This document shows positions 37,427 to 46,562 of a stretch of DNA of 64,000 nt, piece after piece. The stretch spans positions 2,294,001 through 2,358,000 of the forward strand of contig NZ_CP022282.1 in the NCBI RefSeq assembly GCF_002216065.1. The letters run 5' to 3'. A program made the translations under genes and the position numbers. The first letter of the stretch is position 1, and each line of letters starts with the position of its first letter. This stretch comes from Chryseobacterium sp. T16E-39. GTDB lineage: Bacteria; Bacteroidota; Bacteroidia; Flavobacteriales; Weeksellaceae. The notes beneath the pieces were generated by a model. The model saw only the letters and a program-made list of their open reading frames with translations, made no database searches and was not told where the DNA came from.

Positions 37427-38275
37427 ATGAACAAAAAATTAAATGATCTGCTTTTCCAGAAAATACCGGGAAAAAGAACAGTCCTTGTAGGATTTATTAT
37501 TGCTGCTGTGCTAACATCTTGCAGTAAAAATAATGAAGACATTACAACAGAAGCCCAGACAGCTGCCCTTAAATCTGCAAATATTAAAAAGGGACAATTA
37601 GGTGGCCAGGAAATTACGTACGAGAGAAGGGATGGAATGAACTTTTTCCAAGGAGATATCGTACTTTCAGATAAACAGCTCGCAGAAGGCAATTCATTAA
37701 ACAAAGGAGGGGCCGCCCTTTCAAGATGGCCGGCACGTAAAATTTATTATACCGTTGCCAGCAACATGGGTTCTATCAACGTCAATAAAATCACAACCGC
37801 TGTTAACGAATACAATAACAAAACCAATACTCAATGGATCCCTCGTACCAATCAAACCAATTATGTTGAATTTATTTTTGGAAGTTCATCCGGATATGAC
37901 GGATGGGCTCATATAGGTTTCCAAGGCGGAAAGCAGAATATTTCTTTGGATCAGAATATTTCTGTAGCATCGGTAATTCATGAAATGGGCCACACCGTAG
38001 GTCTTTATCACGAACATTGCCGTAAAGACAGAGATCAATATGTAAGTATCCAGTGGAATAATATCCAGGATGGACAGGCCTATAATTTCAACATCTATAA
38101 TTCAGGAACTGATATAGGTGCTTTCAATATTAATTCGGTGATGATGTACTGGCCGACCTCTTATTCTAAAAATGGCCTTCCTACGATCAAAAAAGCAGAC
38201 AACACTAACTTCACATACAATAGAACCGGCTTCACAACTGGAGATATCAATACCATCAATGCGATGTATCCTTAG
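37427..38275 (+). CDS. M12A astacin-family metalloprotease, lipoprotein (flavastacin-like)
   Basis: 282 aa. Lipoprotein signal with Cys32 (AAVLTSCSK), a short propeptide, then the catalytic zinc motif HEMGHTVGLYHEH and Met-turn SVMMYWP. These define astacins; flavastacin from a related genus cleaves before Asp. Probably displayed on the surface. It lacks a T9SS sorting domain, so it likely uses Sec plus lipoprotein export. Confidence 0.92.
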   Translation: MNKKLNDLLFQKIPGKRTVLVGFIIAAVLTSCSKNNEDITTEAQTAALKSANIKKGQLGGQEITYERRDGMNFFQGDIVLSDKQLAEGNSLNKGGAALSRWPARKIYYTVASNMGSINVNKITTAVNEYNNKTNTQWIPRTNQTNYVEFIFGSSSGYDGWAHIGFQGGKQNISLDQNISVASVIHEMGHTVGLYHEHCRKDRDQYVSIQWNNIQDGQAYNFNIYNSGTDIGAFNINSVMMYWPTSYSKNGLPTIKKADNTNFTYNRTGFTTGDINTINAMYP

Positions 38276-38306
38276 TTTTTTGGTTTCAAAGGCTAATCGC
38301 ATAATT

Positions 38307-38338
38307 AAGGAAAAGGATTCTATGAATTCTTTTCCTTT
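38307..38338. terminator. Terminator between astacin and PIF1-like genes
   Basis: 14-bp stem starting AAGGAAAAG, one mismatch, loop TAT, T-run on both sides; overlaps the last codons of the PIF1-like gene. Confidence 0.8.
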
Positions 38339-40446
38339 TTATAATTATAGTGATTAATCAAAATTCTAATCTCATTAAACTCAAAATCATTCGGAAGCGC
38401 ACTCTTCCACTCTGACAATGTTTCATGGGGATTTTTATAAAACTCTGTTTCAAAAGCTTTGATCTTATCTGAAGTAATCACTCTTGAAATATCCAATAAC
38501 CCCTGTTCCGCAAATTTTGCCAGGTGACCAATTACAGTTTCTTTTACCAAGCCTCTTTCTAAAGAAATTTCAGCAATTGTTTTTCCTTGCTCGAACAGTT
38601 GGAATGTTAAAACCTGGGATGGAACTTTTGCAATTTTCAAATTAACTTCCTTATCATTTTTTTCATCTAAAAGCTTAGTTTCCAACAAATAAACATCCTT
38701 TAAGCTATTTAAATATTCTTCAATATCTTCCAGCCAGTTTTTAAAGTCTTCGTTATATTGCTTGAGACCCTTCACACCTTTTATTTCTGCATAAAACTCT
38801 TTCAGGGGATTAAAGACCTTATCCCTTATCTCAGTAAAAAAGAAATTAACCGCTCCTTTTGCTTTACTTTCAATCTCAGACCATTCTTCTTTTTTATCTA
38901 TAAAAAGTTCAATCTTCTGAGTTAACACCCTTTCTAATTTCCCAAAAATCTTTCCAAGCTGTACAATCTCATGTTTCAACTGAAGATACAGTTGATTGGT
39001 TTTTACATGATCAATACTTTTTGTAGTAATGGATAGTTTATTCCAGTCTTCAACTTCTTTCAGGAACCAAAGACTGTCAAGGGTGCGAAGTACTTTTTTA
39101 ATACTATAATCATATTTTTCCTTATTTAAAATATCTTCAACATGATCATTGGCAAAAGTATCACCCTGAAACTGTAATATCCGGGTGTCTTTAAAAATAA
39201 CTTCGGGAGTAATTTTCGATTTCAAAATGATTCCTTCAAGGGTTCTGCAACGGGACAACGCAACATACACCTGTCCTGCCGTAAAACTTTTTCCAGCGTC
39301 GATAATTACCTTATCAAAAGTGAGCCCCTGACTTTTATGAATGGTTACGGCCCATGCGAGTTTGATGGGAAACTGTTCAAAACTTCCTAAAACCTCCTCT
39401 TTAATATTTTTATCTGTGTCCAGAAAGTATTTCTTCTGTTCCCAGACCTCTCTTTTTACTGCAATCTCTCTTTCACTTCCTTCTAAGACAACCCGGATTT
39501 CATTTTCATCAAGCCCAATAATTTCCCCAAGCTTTCCGTTGAAATATTTTTTTTCCGGCGAAATATCATTCCGGATAAACATAACCTGAGCCCCAATCTT
39601 CAATTCGAGGAATTGCTCATTCGGAAACTGATTTTCTTTAAACTCCCCAAAAAGCTTAGCCTCATAAGTACTCGGATCCACTTTTATTTCTGCTAACTTC
39701 TCCTGATTGATCTCATCGGCCATTTTATTATGGGAGCACAGATATACATAGGAGTCCTGTCCTGTTTGAAAATCAGGATCGTACCTTTCATTAAGATGGT
39801 CAAAATCAATATGAGCAACATCACCATCCCTAATGGCATTTAAAATTTCCAAAAATTCTTCATCAGACTGACGGTACACCTTCGTTAGTTCAATAGTAAT
39901 CAGAGGAATCTCTTTAATAGCAAGACTATCAAAAAAGAAAGGAGACTGATAATACTGTTTTAAAATATGCTCATCTCTCACCACTGGCGGAAGCTGATAC
40001 AAATCGCCAATGAACAACATCTGAACACCTCCGAATCTTTGATTGTTCCGTCTGACAAATCTTAAAGAAAAATCCATCATATCTAAAACATCAGCTCTCA
40101 ACATAGAAACCTCATCAATGATGATGATCTCTATTTCCCGTAGAAGTTTAAGCTTATCTTTTCGATATTTAAAATGATTCATCAGATCAGCAATATTATT
40201 TGCTAAGCTTCCATCAATCCTCTCTGTAGTTGGTAAAAAAGTCCGTAATGGCAAACCAAACATAGAGTGAATAGTCACCCCGCCTGCATTAATCGCTGCG
40301 ATCCCAGTAGGCGCTATTACAATATGTTTTTTCTTTGTTCTTTTTACAAAGTCATTAAGAAAAGTTGTTTTACCGGTCCCTGCCTTTCCTGTAAGGAAAA
40401 CACTTCTGTTGGTATGTTCTATTATGTCAAAAAAATGATTGTTCAT
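38320..40446 (-). CDS. PIF1-like helicase / AAA ATPase with C-terminal helix-turn-helix
   Basis: 708 aa. N-terminal SF1B helicase: Walker A GKAGTGKTTFL, GIAAINAGGVTIHSMF, IIIDEVSMLRADVLD, GDLYQLPPV and late motif TIHKSQGLTFDKV, VYVALSRC. The C-terminal third is helical and carries an HTH-like segment (EQGKTIAEISLERGLVKETVIGHLAKFAEQG), the arrangement of bacterial PIF1 proteins with HTH_40. Role in replication through structured DNA is likely. Start at 40446 (MNNHFFD), since the earlier TTG lies inside the -7 element. Confidence 0.92.
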   Translation of the reverse strand: MNNHFFDIIEHTNRSVFLTGKAGTGKTTFLNDFVKRTKKKHIVIAPTGIAAINAGGVTIHSMFGLPLRTFLPTTERIDGSLANNIADLMNHFKYRKDKLKLLREIEIIIIDEVSMLRADVLDMMDFSLRFVRRNNQRFGGVQMLFIGDLYQLPPVVRDEHILKQYYQSPFFFDSLAIKEIPLITIELTKVYRQSDEEFLEILNAIRDGDVAHIDFDHLNERYDPDFQTGQDSYVYLCSHNKMADEINQEKLAEIKVDPSTYEAKLFGEFKENQFPNEQFLELKIGAQVMFIRNDISPEKKYFNGKLGEIIGLDENEIRVVLEGSEREIAVKREVWEQKKYFLDTDKNIKEEVLGSFEQFPIKLAWAVTIHKSQGLTFDKVIIDAGKSFTAGQVYVALSRCRTLEGIILKSKITPEVIFKDTRILQFQGDTFANDHVEDILNKEKYDYSIKKVLRTLDSLWFLKEVEDWNKLSITTKSIDHVKTNQLYLQLKHEIVQLGKIFGKLERVLTQKIELFIDKKEEWSEIESKAKGAVNFFFTEIRDKVFNPLKEFYAEIKGVKGLKQYNEDFKNWLEDIEEYLNSLKDVYLLETKLLDEKNDKEVNLKIAKVPSQVLTFQLFEQGKTIAEISLERGLVKETVIGHLAKFAEQGLLDISRVITSDKIKAFETEFYKNPHETLSEWKSALPNDFEFNEIRILINHYNYKKEKNS

Positions 40447-40452
40447 CGCTGT

Positions 40453-40460
40453 CAAAATTA
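40453..40460 (-). promoter_or_regulatory. -7 element TAATTTTG of the PIF1-like gene
   Basis: Exact TAnnTTTG on the minus strand, 6 nt before the start codon; predicts a leaderless mRNA. Confidence 0.55.
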
Positions 40461-40529
40461 CGGAAAATGAATTTGAAATCCGTCTTATGGCATAACTTTT
40501 GAGTTCGTTTTTTAAAGAAAAAAACTAAT

Positions 40530-40976
40530 ATGGGGAAAGTACCTGCGAAGATTTCTACAGTAATACTATGTGTAACACTTGCTTTAGTTTCTTGTGGAAC
40601 AAAGAATGTTATCGATAATTTACCAAAAGATATTTCAGAAAGACCAGCTGATGAAAACAGTAAGAAATATGATGAAGTTCAGTTAGAAAAAATAAAAACA
40701 GCAATAGAATCAGAAATCGCAAAGGAAACCTGCAACAATCCGGACGATTGGAAATTTGCTCCTATGGGATCTAAAGCTTGCGGAGGTCCAAAGTCTTTTA
40801 TTGCCTATCCTAAAACGATGGAAGCCCAAATTCAACCAAAAATCGAAGATTACAATAAAAGAGAGTCTGAGTTTAATATAAAATACGGTATTACTTCAGA
40901 CTGTTCTGTTATCGAAGAACCACAAGGAATACGATGTAAAGATGGAAAACCAGAACTAATATTTGCAGGACAATAA
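40530..40976 (+). CDS. Hypothetical lipoprotein
   Basis: 148 aa. Signal with lipobox ending ALVSC near residue 22; the mature part has four further Cys (ETCNNPDDW, SKACGGP, TSDCS, GIRC) that could form two disulfides. No family recognised. Monocistronic with a terminator. Confidence 0.8.
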   Translation: MGKVPAKISTVILCVTLALVSCGTKNVIDNLPKDISERPADENSKKYDEVQLEKIKTAIESEIAKETCNNPDDWKFAPMGSKACGGPKSFIAYPKTMEAQIQPKIEDYNKRESEFNIKYGITSDCSVIEEPQGIRCKDGKPELIFAGQ

Positions 40977-41024
40977 ACAATATATTTTACAAACTCGACC
41001 AGGAGTTTTTCACTAAGGATTCAT

Positions 41025-41060
41025 GTAAAAAAGCTCTGTCAATTTGACAGAGCTTTTTGT
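41025..41060. terminator. Terminator between the lipoprotein and gamma carbonic anhydrase genes
   Basis: 15-bp perfect stem (AAAAAGCTCTGTCAA and its complement) with a 1-nt centre; bidirectional. Confidence 0.87.
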
Positions 41061-41078
41061 TTAGTATAGCCTATTGCC

Positions 41079-41594
41079 TTAATCTTTATACCAGGATGAA
41101 TATTTCACATAATTATCTGCAATCCTGTTTACCTCTCCTTCAAGGAGTTGAGATGAGATATCTTTGATTTTTCTGGCTGGCACTCCACCCCAAACTTCGC
41201 CCGATTTGATATGAGTTCCCTGAGTAACTACCGAGCCTGCTCCAATGATCGAATTTTCTTCCACAAGACAATCGTCCATAACGATTGCTCCCATCCCAAT
41301 CAAAACATTATCCTGAACAGTACATCCATGAACAATAGCATTATGACCAATTGAAACATTATTCCCAATGACCAGAGGATATTTTTCATAAGTACAATGC
41401 AACATGACGTTATCCTGTACATTTACCTTGTCACCCATTTTGATATAATTCACATCACCTCTGATTACTGCATTATACCAAACGCTGCATTCTTTTCCCA
41501 TAGTAACATCTCCAATGATTGTCGCTGTTTCAGCCAGAAATGTATTCTCTCCGATTTGTGGTGCTTTGCCCAAAAGTTCTTTTATAAGTGCCAT
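41079..41594 (-). CDS. Gamma carbonic anhydrase family protein
   Basis: 171 aa left-handed beta-helix built on hexapeptide repeats (ATIIGDVTMGKECSVWYNAVIRGDVNYI onward). Zinc His candidates lie in VMLHCTYEKYP and NVSIGHNAIVHGC. Family members trimerise; many are active carbonic anhydrases, others act in CoA-linked pathways. No context link is visible. Confidence 0.92.
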   Translation of the reverse strand: MALIKELLGKAPQIGENTFLAETATIIGDVTMGKECSVWYNAVIRGDVNYIKMGDKVNVQDNVMLHCTYEKYPLVIGNNVSIGHNAIVHGCTVQDNVLIGMGAIVMDDCLVEENSIIGAGSVVTQGTHIKSGEVWGGVPARKIKDISSQLLEGEVNRIADNYVKYSSWYKD

Positions 41595-41718
41595 ATTTTT
41601 AATTTGATATTTTGAAAATGAGTGAATTCGGAGAATTAATTCGTGTAACCACTATTTTTAAATTACAGTGATAGCAAAAATCTAACTTCTTCCTCCCAAC
41701 TCCTAATTTCTAATTGCG

Positions 41719-41726
41719 TATTTTTG
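41719..41726 (+). promoter_or_regulatory. -7 element TATTTTTG of the nfu-hemH operon
   Basis: Exact TAnnTTTG 21 bp before the ATG at 41748. It also argues against an earlier ATG at 41724, which falls in the element. Confidence 0.55.
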
Positions 41727-41747
41727 TATCTCAAATTTAACGAAAAA

Positions 41748-42626
41748 ATGCGTAAGATACTTATAGAGCCAACAGAAAACCCAAAAGTGATGAAATTTGT
41801 TGCTGATTACAATTTGATTCCAGGGTCTCTTGAATTGGATAGAAGTTCAGATATTTCAGAAATTCCTCTTGCCCAGGAACTTTTCAATTATCCTTTTGTA
41901 GAAAGAATTTTCATTACAGCTAATTTTGTAGCTGTTGCAAAACAAGATACGATAGAATGGGAACATGTTGCTGAAAGTCTGAAAAATGTAATTGAAGATG
42001 AATTACTGGCTAATCCTAGAATCTATCTTCAGAAGAAAAAGGAAATGTATCAGATCTATGCAGAGATGACTCCAAATCCTAATGTGATGAAATTCGTTTC
42101 CAGTAAATTATTATTGGAAGGATTCGTAGAAGTAAAATCAAGAACTGAAGCTGATGGAGTTCCTTTGGCAGAAGCTATTTTTAAAGAATTTGATTTTGCA
42201 AAAGAAGTTTTTATTTCTGATAACTTCGTAGCTGTAACAAGAGATCACTCTGTAGAATGGCATCAGGTAATGATGGCTGTCCGAGGGCTTATCGCTGAAT
42301 ACCTTCAAAACGGAGGCGAGATTTCAAATATAGAGGCTCAAAAGCATGAAAATCCTGTTGAAAAAATAATCAACAGAGATTATACTGATGACGAGCAAAA
42401 AATTTCTGATATATTAAATGAATATGTAGCTCCCGCAGTAGAAAATGACGGAGGGAAAATTTCATTAATGGAATATGATGAAGCTAATAAAACGGCAAAA
42501 ATGCTTTTACAGGGAGCTTGTTCAGGATGCCCTAGCTCTACGGCTACTTTAAAAAACGGGATCGAAAATATTTTAAAACAATTTGTTCCTGATCTTGTAG
42601 AAAGAGTGGAAGCTGTAAACGGGTAA
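41748..42626 (+). CDS. NifU/Nfu-type Fe-S carrier with duplicated N domain
   Basis: 292 aa. Two tandem Nfu_N domains (residues about 1-95 and 102-195, sharing NPxVMKFV and FVAV blocks) are followed by a C-terminal NifU domain with CSGCPSS, the CXXC that holds a transferable [4Fe-4S] cluster. Duplicate N domains are a known Bacteroidota arrangement. It is upstream of a lipoprotein (9 bp gap) and hemH, suggesting iron cofactor metabolism. Confidence 0.92.
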   Translation: MRKILIEPTENPKVMKFVADYNLIPGSLELDRSSDISEIPLAQELFNYPFVERIFITANFVAVAKQDTIEWEHVAESLKNVIEDELLANPRIYLQKKKEMYQIYAEMTPNPNVMKFVSSKLLLEGFVEVKSRTEADGVPLAEAIFKEFDFAKEVFISDNFVAVTRDHSVEWHQVMMAVRGLIAEYLQNGGEISNIEAQKHENPVEKIINRDYTDDEQKISDILNEYVAPAVENDGGKISLMEYDEANKTAKMLLQGACSGCPSSTATLKNGIENILKQFVPDLVERVEAVNG

Positions 42627-42635
42627 TCATTATAT

Positions 42636-43097
42636 ATGAGAATAGCATTTCTTTTAATTTGTTTTGTATTCAGTAGTATCCTTTCATGTAAGAAAGAAAC
42701 CGTGGATACTAAAACAAATATCAATGCTGGTTTCCATGAAGACCTTATACAATCTGGATTAGCTAAGGACAGTCTTCAAAGAATGGATGTATTTTTAGAT
42801 AAATTAAATCAAAAAAATACGTCGTTCTTAGATTTTTATGTTACCTATTTTTATAAGTTTGATAAGGAAACCCAGGATGAAATAAAGAAATCAAAAGGAA
42901 ATAACTTTCTGGAAGAAGATCCTGAGGGTTACTACAAACTATTCGCTGAAATAATGTCTGAGAAGAGCGACCGTTATCTGAAATCTTTCGGTATAAGTAA
43001 AGATGAAGAAATGCTCTCCAGAGAAGTATATATTTTTCATTTAAAGAAAAAATACGGTCCGACTATTGATGGACAGTTGGAAAATCTAAATAAATAA
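42636..43097 (+). CDS. Hypothetical lipoprotein between nfu and hemH
   Basis: 153 aa. Lipobox ILSC near residue 18, then a Lys/Asp-rich helical domain. It overlaps hemH by one base (TAATG), so it is translationally coupled with it. No family recognised. It may function in envelope handling of haem or iron, but only position suggests that. Confidence 0.78.
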   Translation: MRIAFLLICFVFSSILSCKKETVDTKTNINAGFHEDLIQSGLAKDSLQRMDVFLDKLNQKNTSFLDFYVTYFYKFDKETQDEIKKSKGNNFLEEDPEGYYKLFAEIMSEKSDRYLKSFGISKDEEMLSREVYIFHLKKKYGPTIDGQLENLNK

Positions 43098-44125
43098 TGA
43101 AGGGAATTCTATTAGTGAATCTTGGCTCACCAAGATCTACGAGTGTAAAAGATGTAAAAGAATATCTTGATGAATTTTTAATGGACGAAAAAGTTATTGA
43201 TTATCGTTGGATTTTCAGGGCACTTTTGGTTCGTGGCATCATCCTCAATACAAGACCTGCAAAATCTGCGGAAGCTTATAAAACAGTTTGGACAGACGAA
43301 GGTTCACCATTGGTGGTGATCACAGAGAAAATTCAGAAAAAACTTCAAAAACTGGTAGATGTTCCGGTAGAAATCGGTATGCGATATGCCCAGCCCAGCA
43401 TTGAGGCAGGTATCCAGAAATTAGTTGATCAGGGAGTTTCTGAAATCGTTCTTTTCCCATTGTATCCTCAATATGCTATGAGCACAACGGAAACAGTGAT
43501 TGAAAAAGCGGAAGAAGTAAGAAAGAAATTATTTCCGACTATAAAAATTAACTATATACAGCCTTTTTACGATAGAGAGATCTATATCAATTGTCTGGCA
43601 GAAAGTATTAAAGAAAAACTTCCGGAGAATTTCGATGCTTTACAATTCTCGTATCACGGTGTTCCTGAAAGACACATTTATAAAACGGATCCTTCGAATA
43701 CTTGTAAAATTGATGATGCTAACTGCATCAATAGCAAAATTGAGGCTCACAATGCCCGATGCTATAGACATCAATGTTATAAGACTACTGAATCTGTCAT
43801 TGCAAAAATGGGACTGCCTAAAGAAAAAACCATTGTTTCATTCCAGTCCAGACTAGGAAAAGATAAATGGATCGAGCCCTATACCGACGAAACACTGGAA
43901 ACGATCCCTAAAAAGGGAGTTAAAAACCTGGCTGTTGTCTGCCCGGCATTCGTTTCTGATTGTCTTGAAACATTAGAGGAGATCTCCGTAGAAGGGAAAG
44001 AACAGTTTTTACATGGAGGTGGAGAAAACTTCCATTATATTCCTTGTTTAAATGACGAAGATCGATGGATAGAAGTAGTAAAAACGCTATGTGAAGAAAA
44101 ATTGAATGAGTTTTATCTTGTATAA
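43097..44125 (+). CDS. hemH: Ferrochelatase HemH
   Basis: 342 aa. Inserts Fe2+ into protoporphyrin IX, the last haem step. LLVNLGSP start, PLYPQYAMSTT, catalytic His187 in FSYHGVPERH and the C-terminal SDCLETLEEI acidic segment. Residues 203-227 contain four Cys (203, 210, 222, 227) in a short insertion after the catalytic loop, resembling bacterial ferrochelatases that bind a [2Fe-2S] cluster internally. One-base overlap with the upstream lipoprotein gene; in the nfu operon, which fits cluster delivery. Confidence 0.95.
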   Translation: MKGILLVNLGSPRSTSVKDVKEYLDEFLMDEKVIDYRWIFRALLVRGIILNTRPAKSAEAYKTVWTDEGSPLVVITEKIQKKLQKLVDVPVEIGMRYAQPSIEAGIQKLVDQGVSEIVLFPLYPQYAMSTTETVIEKAEEVRKKLFPTIKINYIQPFYDREIYINCLAESIKEKLPENFDALQFSYHGVPERHIYKTDPSNTCKIDDANCINSKIEAHNARCYRHQCYKTTESVIAKMGLPKEKTIVSFQSRLGKDKWIEPYTDETLETIPKKGVKNLAVVCPAFVSDCLETLEEISVEGKEQFLHGGGENFHYIPCLNDEDRWIEVVKTLCEEKLNEFYLV

Positions 44126-44149
44126 AATCTTCCCAGCAATAAAATAAAG

Positions 44150-44186
44150 AAAGAAAGGACACAAGAAATACTTGTGTCCTTTTCAA
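44150..44186. terminator. Terminator between hemH and the M4 protease
   Basis: Perfect 12-bp stem AAAGGACACAAG / CTTGTGTCCTTT, 5-nt loop; works for both convergent genes. Confidence 0.88.
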
Positions 44187-44203
44187 TTTAAATATATTAA
44201 GGA

Positions 44204-46170
44204 TTATTTTTTAATTAAATTTCCTGCTTTTTGGCCATTCACGACAACTACATATACTCCAGGAAGCATTGTAGATGGAAGCTGTAAACCAAGTTTATTC
44301 ATCCCATCAGTAAGCTCTACTTTTTCAGAAATCTCTCTCTTACCTGTTAAGCTTACAACCTCTACCACACCTTTTCCTGCCTTCCCTTCAAATAGTACAG
44401 TAAATCTGTCAGTTGCCGGGTTTGGACTGATAGTATAAAGAGATGTATTTGATTCTGTAGCTACACGACCAGCGGAAGAGGTACCTCCTCCAACTCCTAC
44501 TGCATTCCATGCGTTAGTTACCTGAGTTACTTCATTACTTCCTGTACCGTATAAATCTGCTGCTGCCTGCAAAGAAGAAGTTCTTGCATTCGCATAAGTA
44601 GATGAGGAAGTTAAATAAGAAGTTAATGTTCTGTAAGCAATAGCTCCGGCCTTATCCAATCCTATTCCTGAAACATTATAAGCAAAGCTGTTATCATTAG
44701 TACCAGAACCTCCGGATACTAATAGGTAATACCAAAAATTAAGAACGCCCGAATTGGTATGAACTCCACAATAATCATTATATCCAGGTAGATTAGGATT
44801 TCCCTGAGGAGTACAAGAACTGCTGGCATCCTTCCAATAAGTTCCTTTATAAGTATCAGGCTGCTTATAGGCATTAGGGTTTGACATATCTCTTATCGGA
44901 TAATTAAAGTCCTCCCCTAATTTCCAACTTGCCTGAGTAGGTCTTGCCCAAAGTTCTATTGAATTTCCGAACACATCAGAGAAACCCTCATTTAATGCAC
45001 CTGATTCTCTTTGATAAGCAAGATTGGCTGTTTTAGAAGTCATTCCGTGTGTAATTTCATGGCCACAAACATCAATAGCAGTTAGTGGCAAACCACCATT
45101 TGTGCTGGCACTACCATCACCATAGGTCATTCTTGATCCATCCCAAAATGCATTGAAATAATTAGTAGAATAATGAACATAAGATTTTATAGCAAAATTG
45201 TTATTATCAATACTCTTTCTATTAAATTTTGTGTAGTAATAATCTACAGTCATTTCCGCACCCCAATGCGCGTCTGTCGCATATTGATCCTTATTTGAAT
45301 TTACATTATTCCAGTTATTATCTGTATCGGTAAAGTCTACAGCAGAAGAATAATTCGTTCCTTTTTTAAATTGTAAGTTTCTACAGCAGTGCCCGCATTT
45401 CTTCCCGTCTCTCTTAGTCTGTAACTTCCATTGTAAGAATCAGCAACAATACTTCGGTTTCCACTGTACCCGGTAGTGGCCGTTCCAGGAGCATTTACAT
45501 CATGAATTATAGCATCTGCTCCTAATATCTTTCCGCCCTTAGCATCTACAAATACATATTGTCTGCTTAGCGGCTTTTCAGCATAAATATCAAATTTATA
45601 AGCCAGCTTTAAATCGCGAAGTTTATCATCAGTGGGATCCGAATAATAAACCAATTCTCCTTTTGGAGCAAAACTCGCATTGGTATCATTAGATTCTCTT
45701 TTAAGAAAATCTTCCTCCTCTTTATTTTGCCATTTATAAGAATCCGCTCCTACAAATGCCAATGCATTTTGCAATGCAATACTTTCAGAAATATTAGCAC
45801 TCTTCTCTACTTCTTCAGGAACTTTAAGAATCCATTTCCCTGATTCTCCCAATATCTTTCCTCCTTTGGTCTGTACAGCCATCATTCCATATTCTACAGG
45901 AATGTTATTAATAGTCTGCTGAAATCTATGAGTCTCAAAACCAAGCTGGTCTTTTTCAACACCTAATTTCTTTCCTTCGCCCGGAATATACCTTTGAGAG
46001 GTTTCATCGAATAAAACAGGTGCTCCCTGAAAAGCAGGCCCGTTTTTATCAAATCTCATAAATTCTGCGTGTAATCCGTTTTTACCGGAAATTAATTTTG
46101 AAGGTTTGTCTTGCCCAAAAACGAAAGAGCAGGCGGCAATACTTGCCACTAAGATAAATTTTGTTTTCAT
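44204..46170 (-). pseudogene. M4 (thermolysin-like) secreted protease with T9SS domain, split by one-base frameshift
   Basis: Two pieces: N-terminal 45337-46170 (signal peptide MKTKFILVASIAACSFVFGQ, FTP and propeptide) and C-terminal 44204 to about 45361. Adding one base gives 655 codons. The C-terminal piece has the zinc site GHEITHG, the downstream Glu in GALNEGFSDVFGN, CGVHTNSGVLNFWYY and a T9SS sorting domain (SPNPATDRF). The break is in a six-A tract (45362-45367): TTA AAA AAG GAA leads to a TAG, whereas one more A restores KKGTNYSSAVDFTD. Active-site residues are intact, so this may be an assembly artefact or recoding rather than a dead gene. Confidence 0.85.
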
Positions 46171-46562
46171 AAAAATATTTGTTTGATGTGAAAACAAATT
46201 TATAAACTTTTCACAATAAAAAGACATACAGGGTAAATATTATTCAATCAAACCGCAAAACAATTAAATAAAACACAATTATTAATTCAAAAAAAACATT
46301 ATTTATTAAACAATATTTAATCACACATGTGTGTTTTAATTAATAAATTTAATTAAATATTACCCTAAGATGAATTATTTTCTTTCACTATGTTTTGCAT
46401 AATACACAGATATACACTTCTCTATAAAACTAACATAAACCCATCTGCTATAAAGGGTTACAATAATATAGGCTACCTGTAAGAGGCAGCCTTGCTTAGT
46501 TTTTACGTTGATGTAATTTTTTATCTTTTATTGACTTTTTATGTAAATAATTCTTTTTTTAC
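46171..46562. other. 392 bp region upstream of the M4 protease
   Basis: Holds the M4 promoter (TAAATTTG at 46195-46202, minus strand, which places the start at 46170 rather than 46227), a perfect 12-bp palindrome CACACATGTGTG at 46322-46333 next to AT-rich dyads, and an inverted repeat AGGCT-a-CCT / AGG-c-AGCCT at 46470-46492. No ORF seen. Confidence 0.55.

Noticed and set aside
38102..38302. Antisense 66 aa frame in the astacin gene and similar shadows in katG, murA, acrB-like genes
   Set aside because: Each lies wholly inside a well-supported gene on the other strand or frame.
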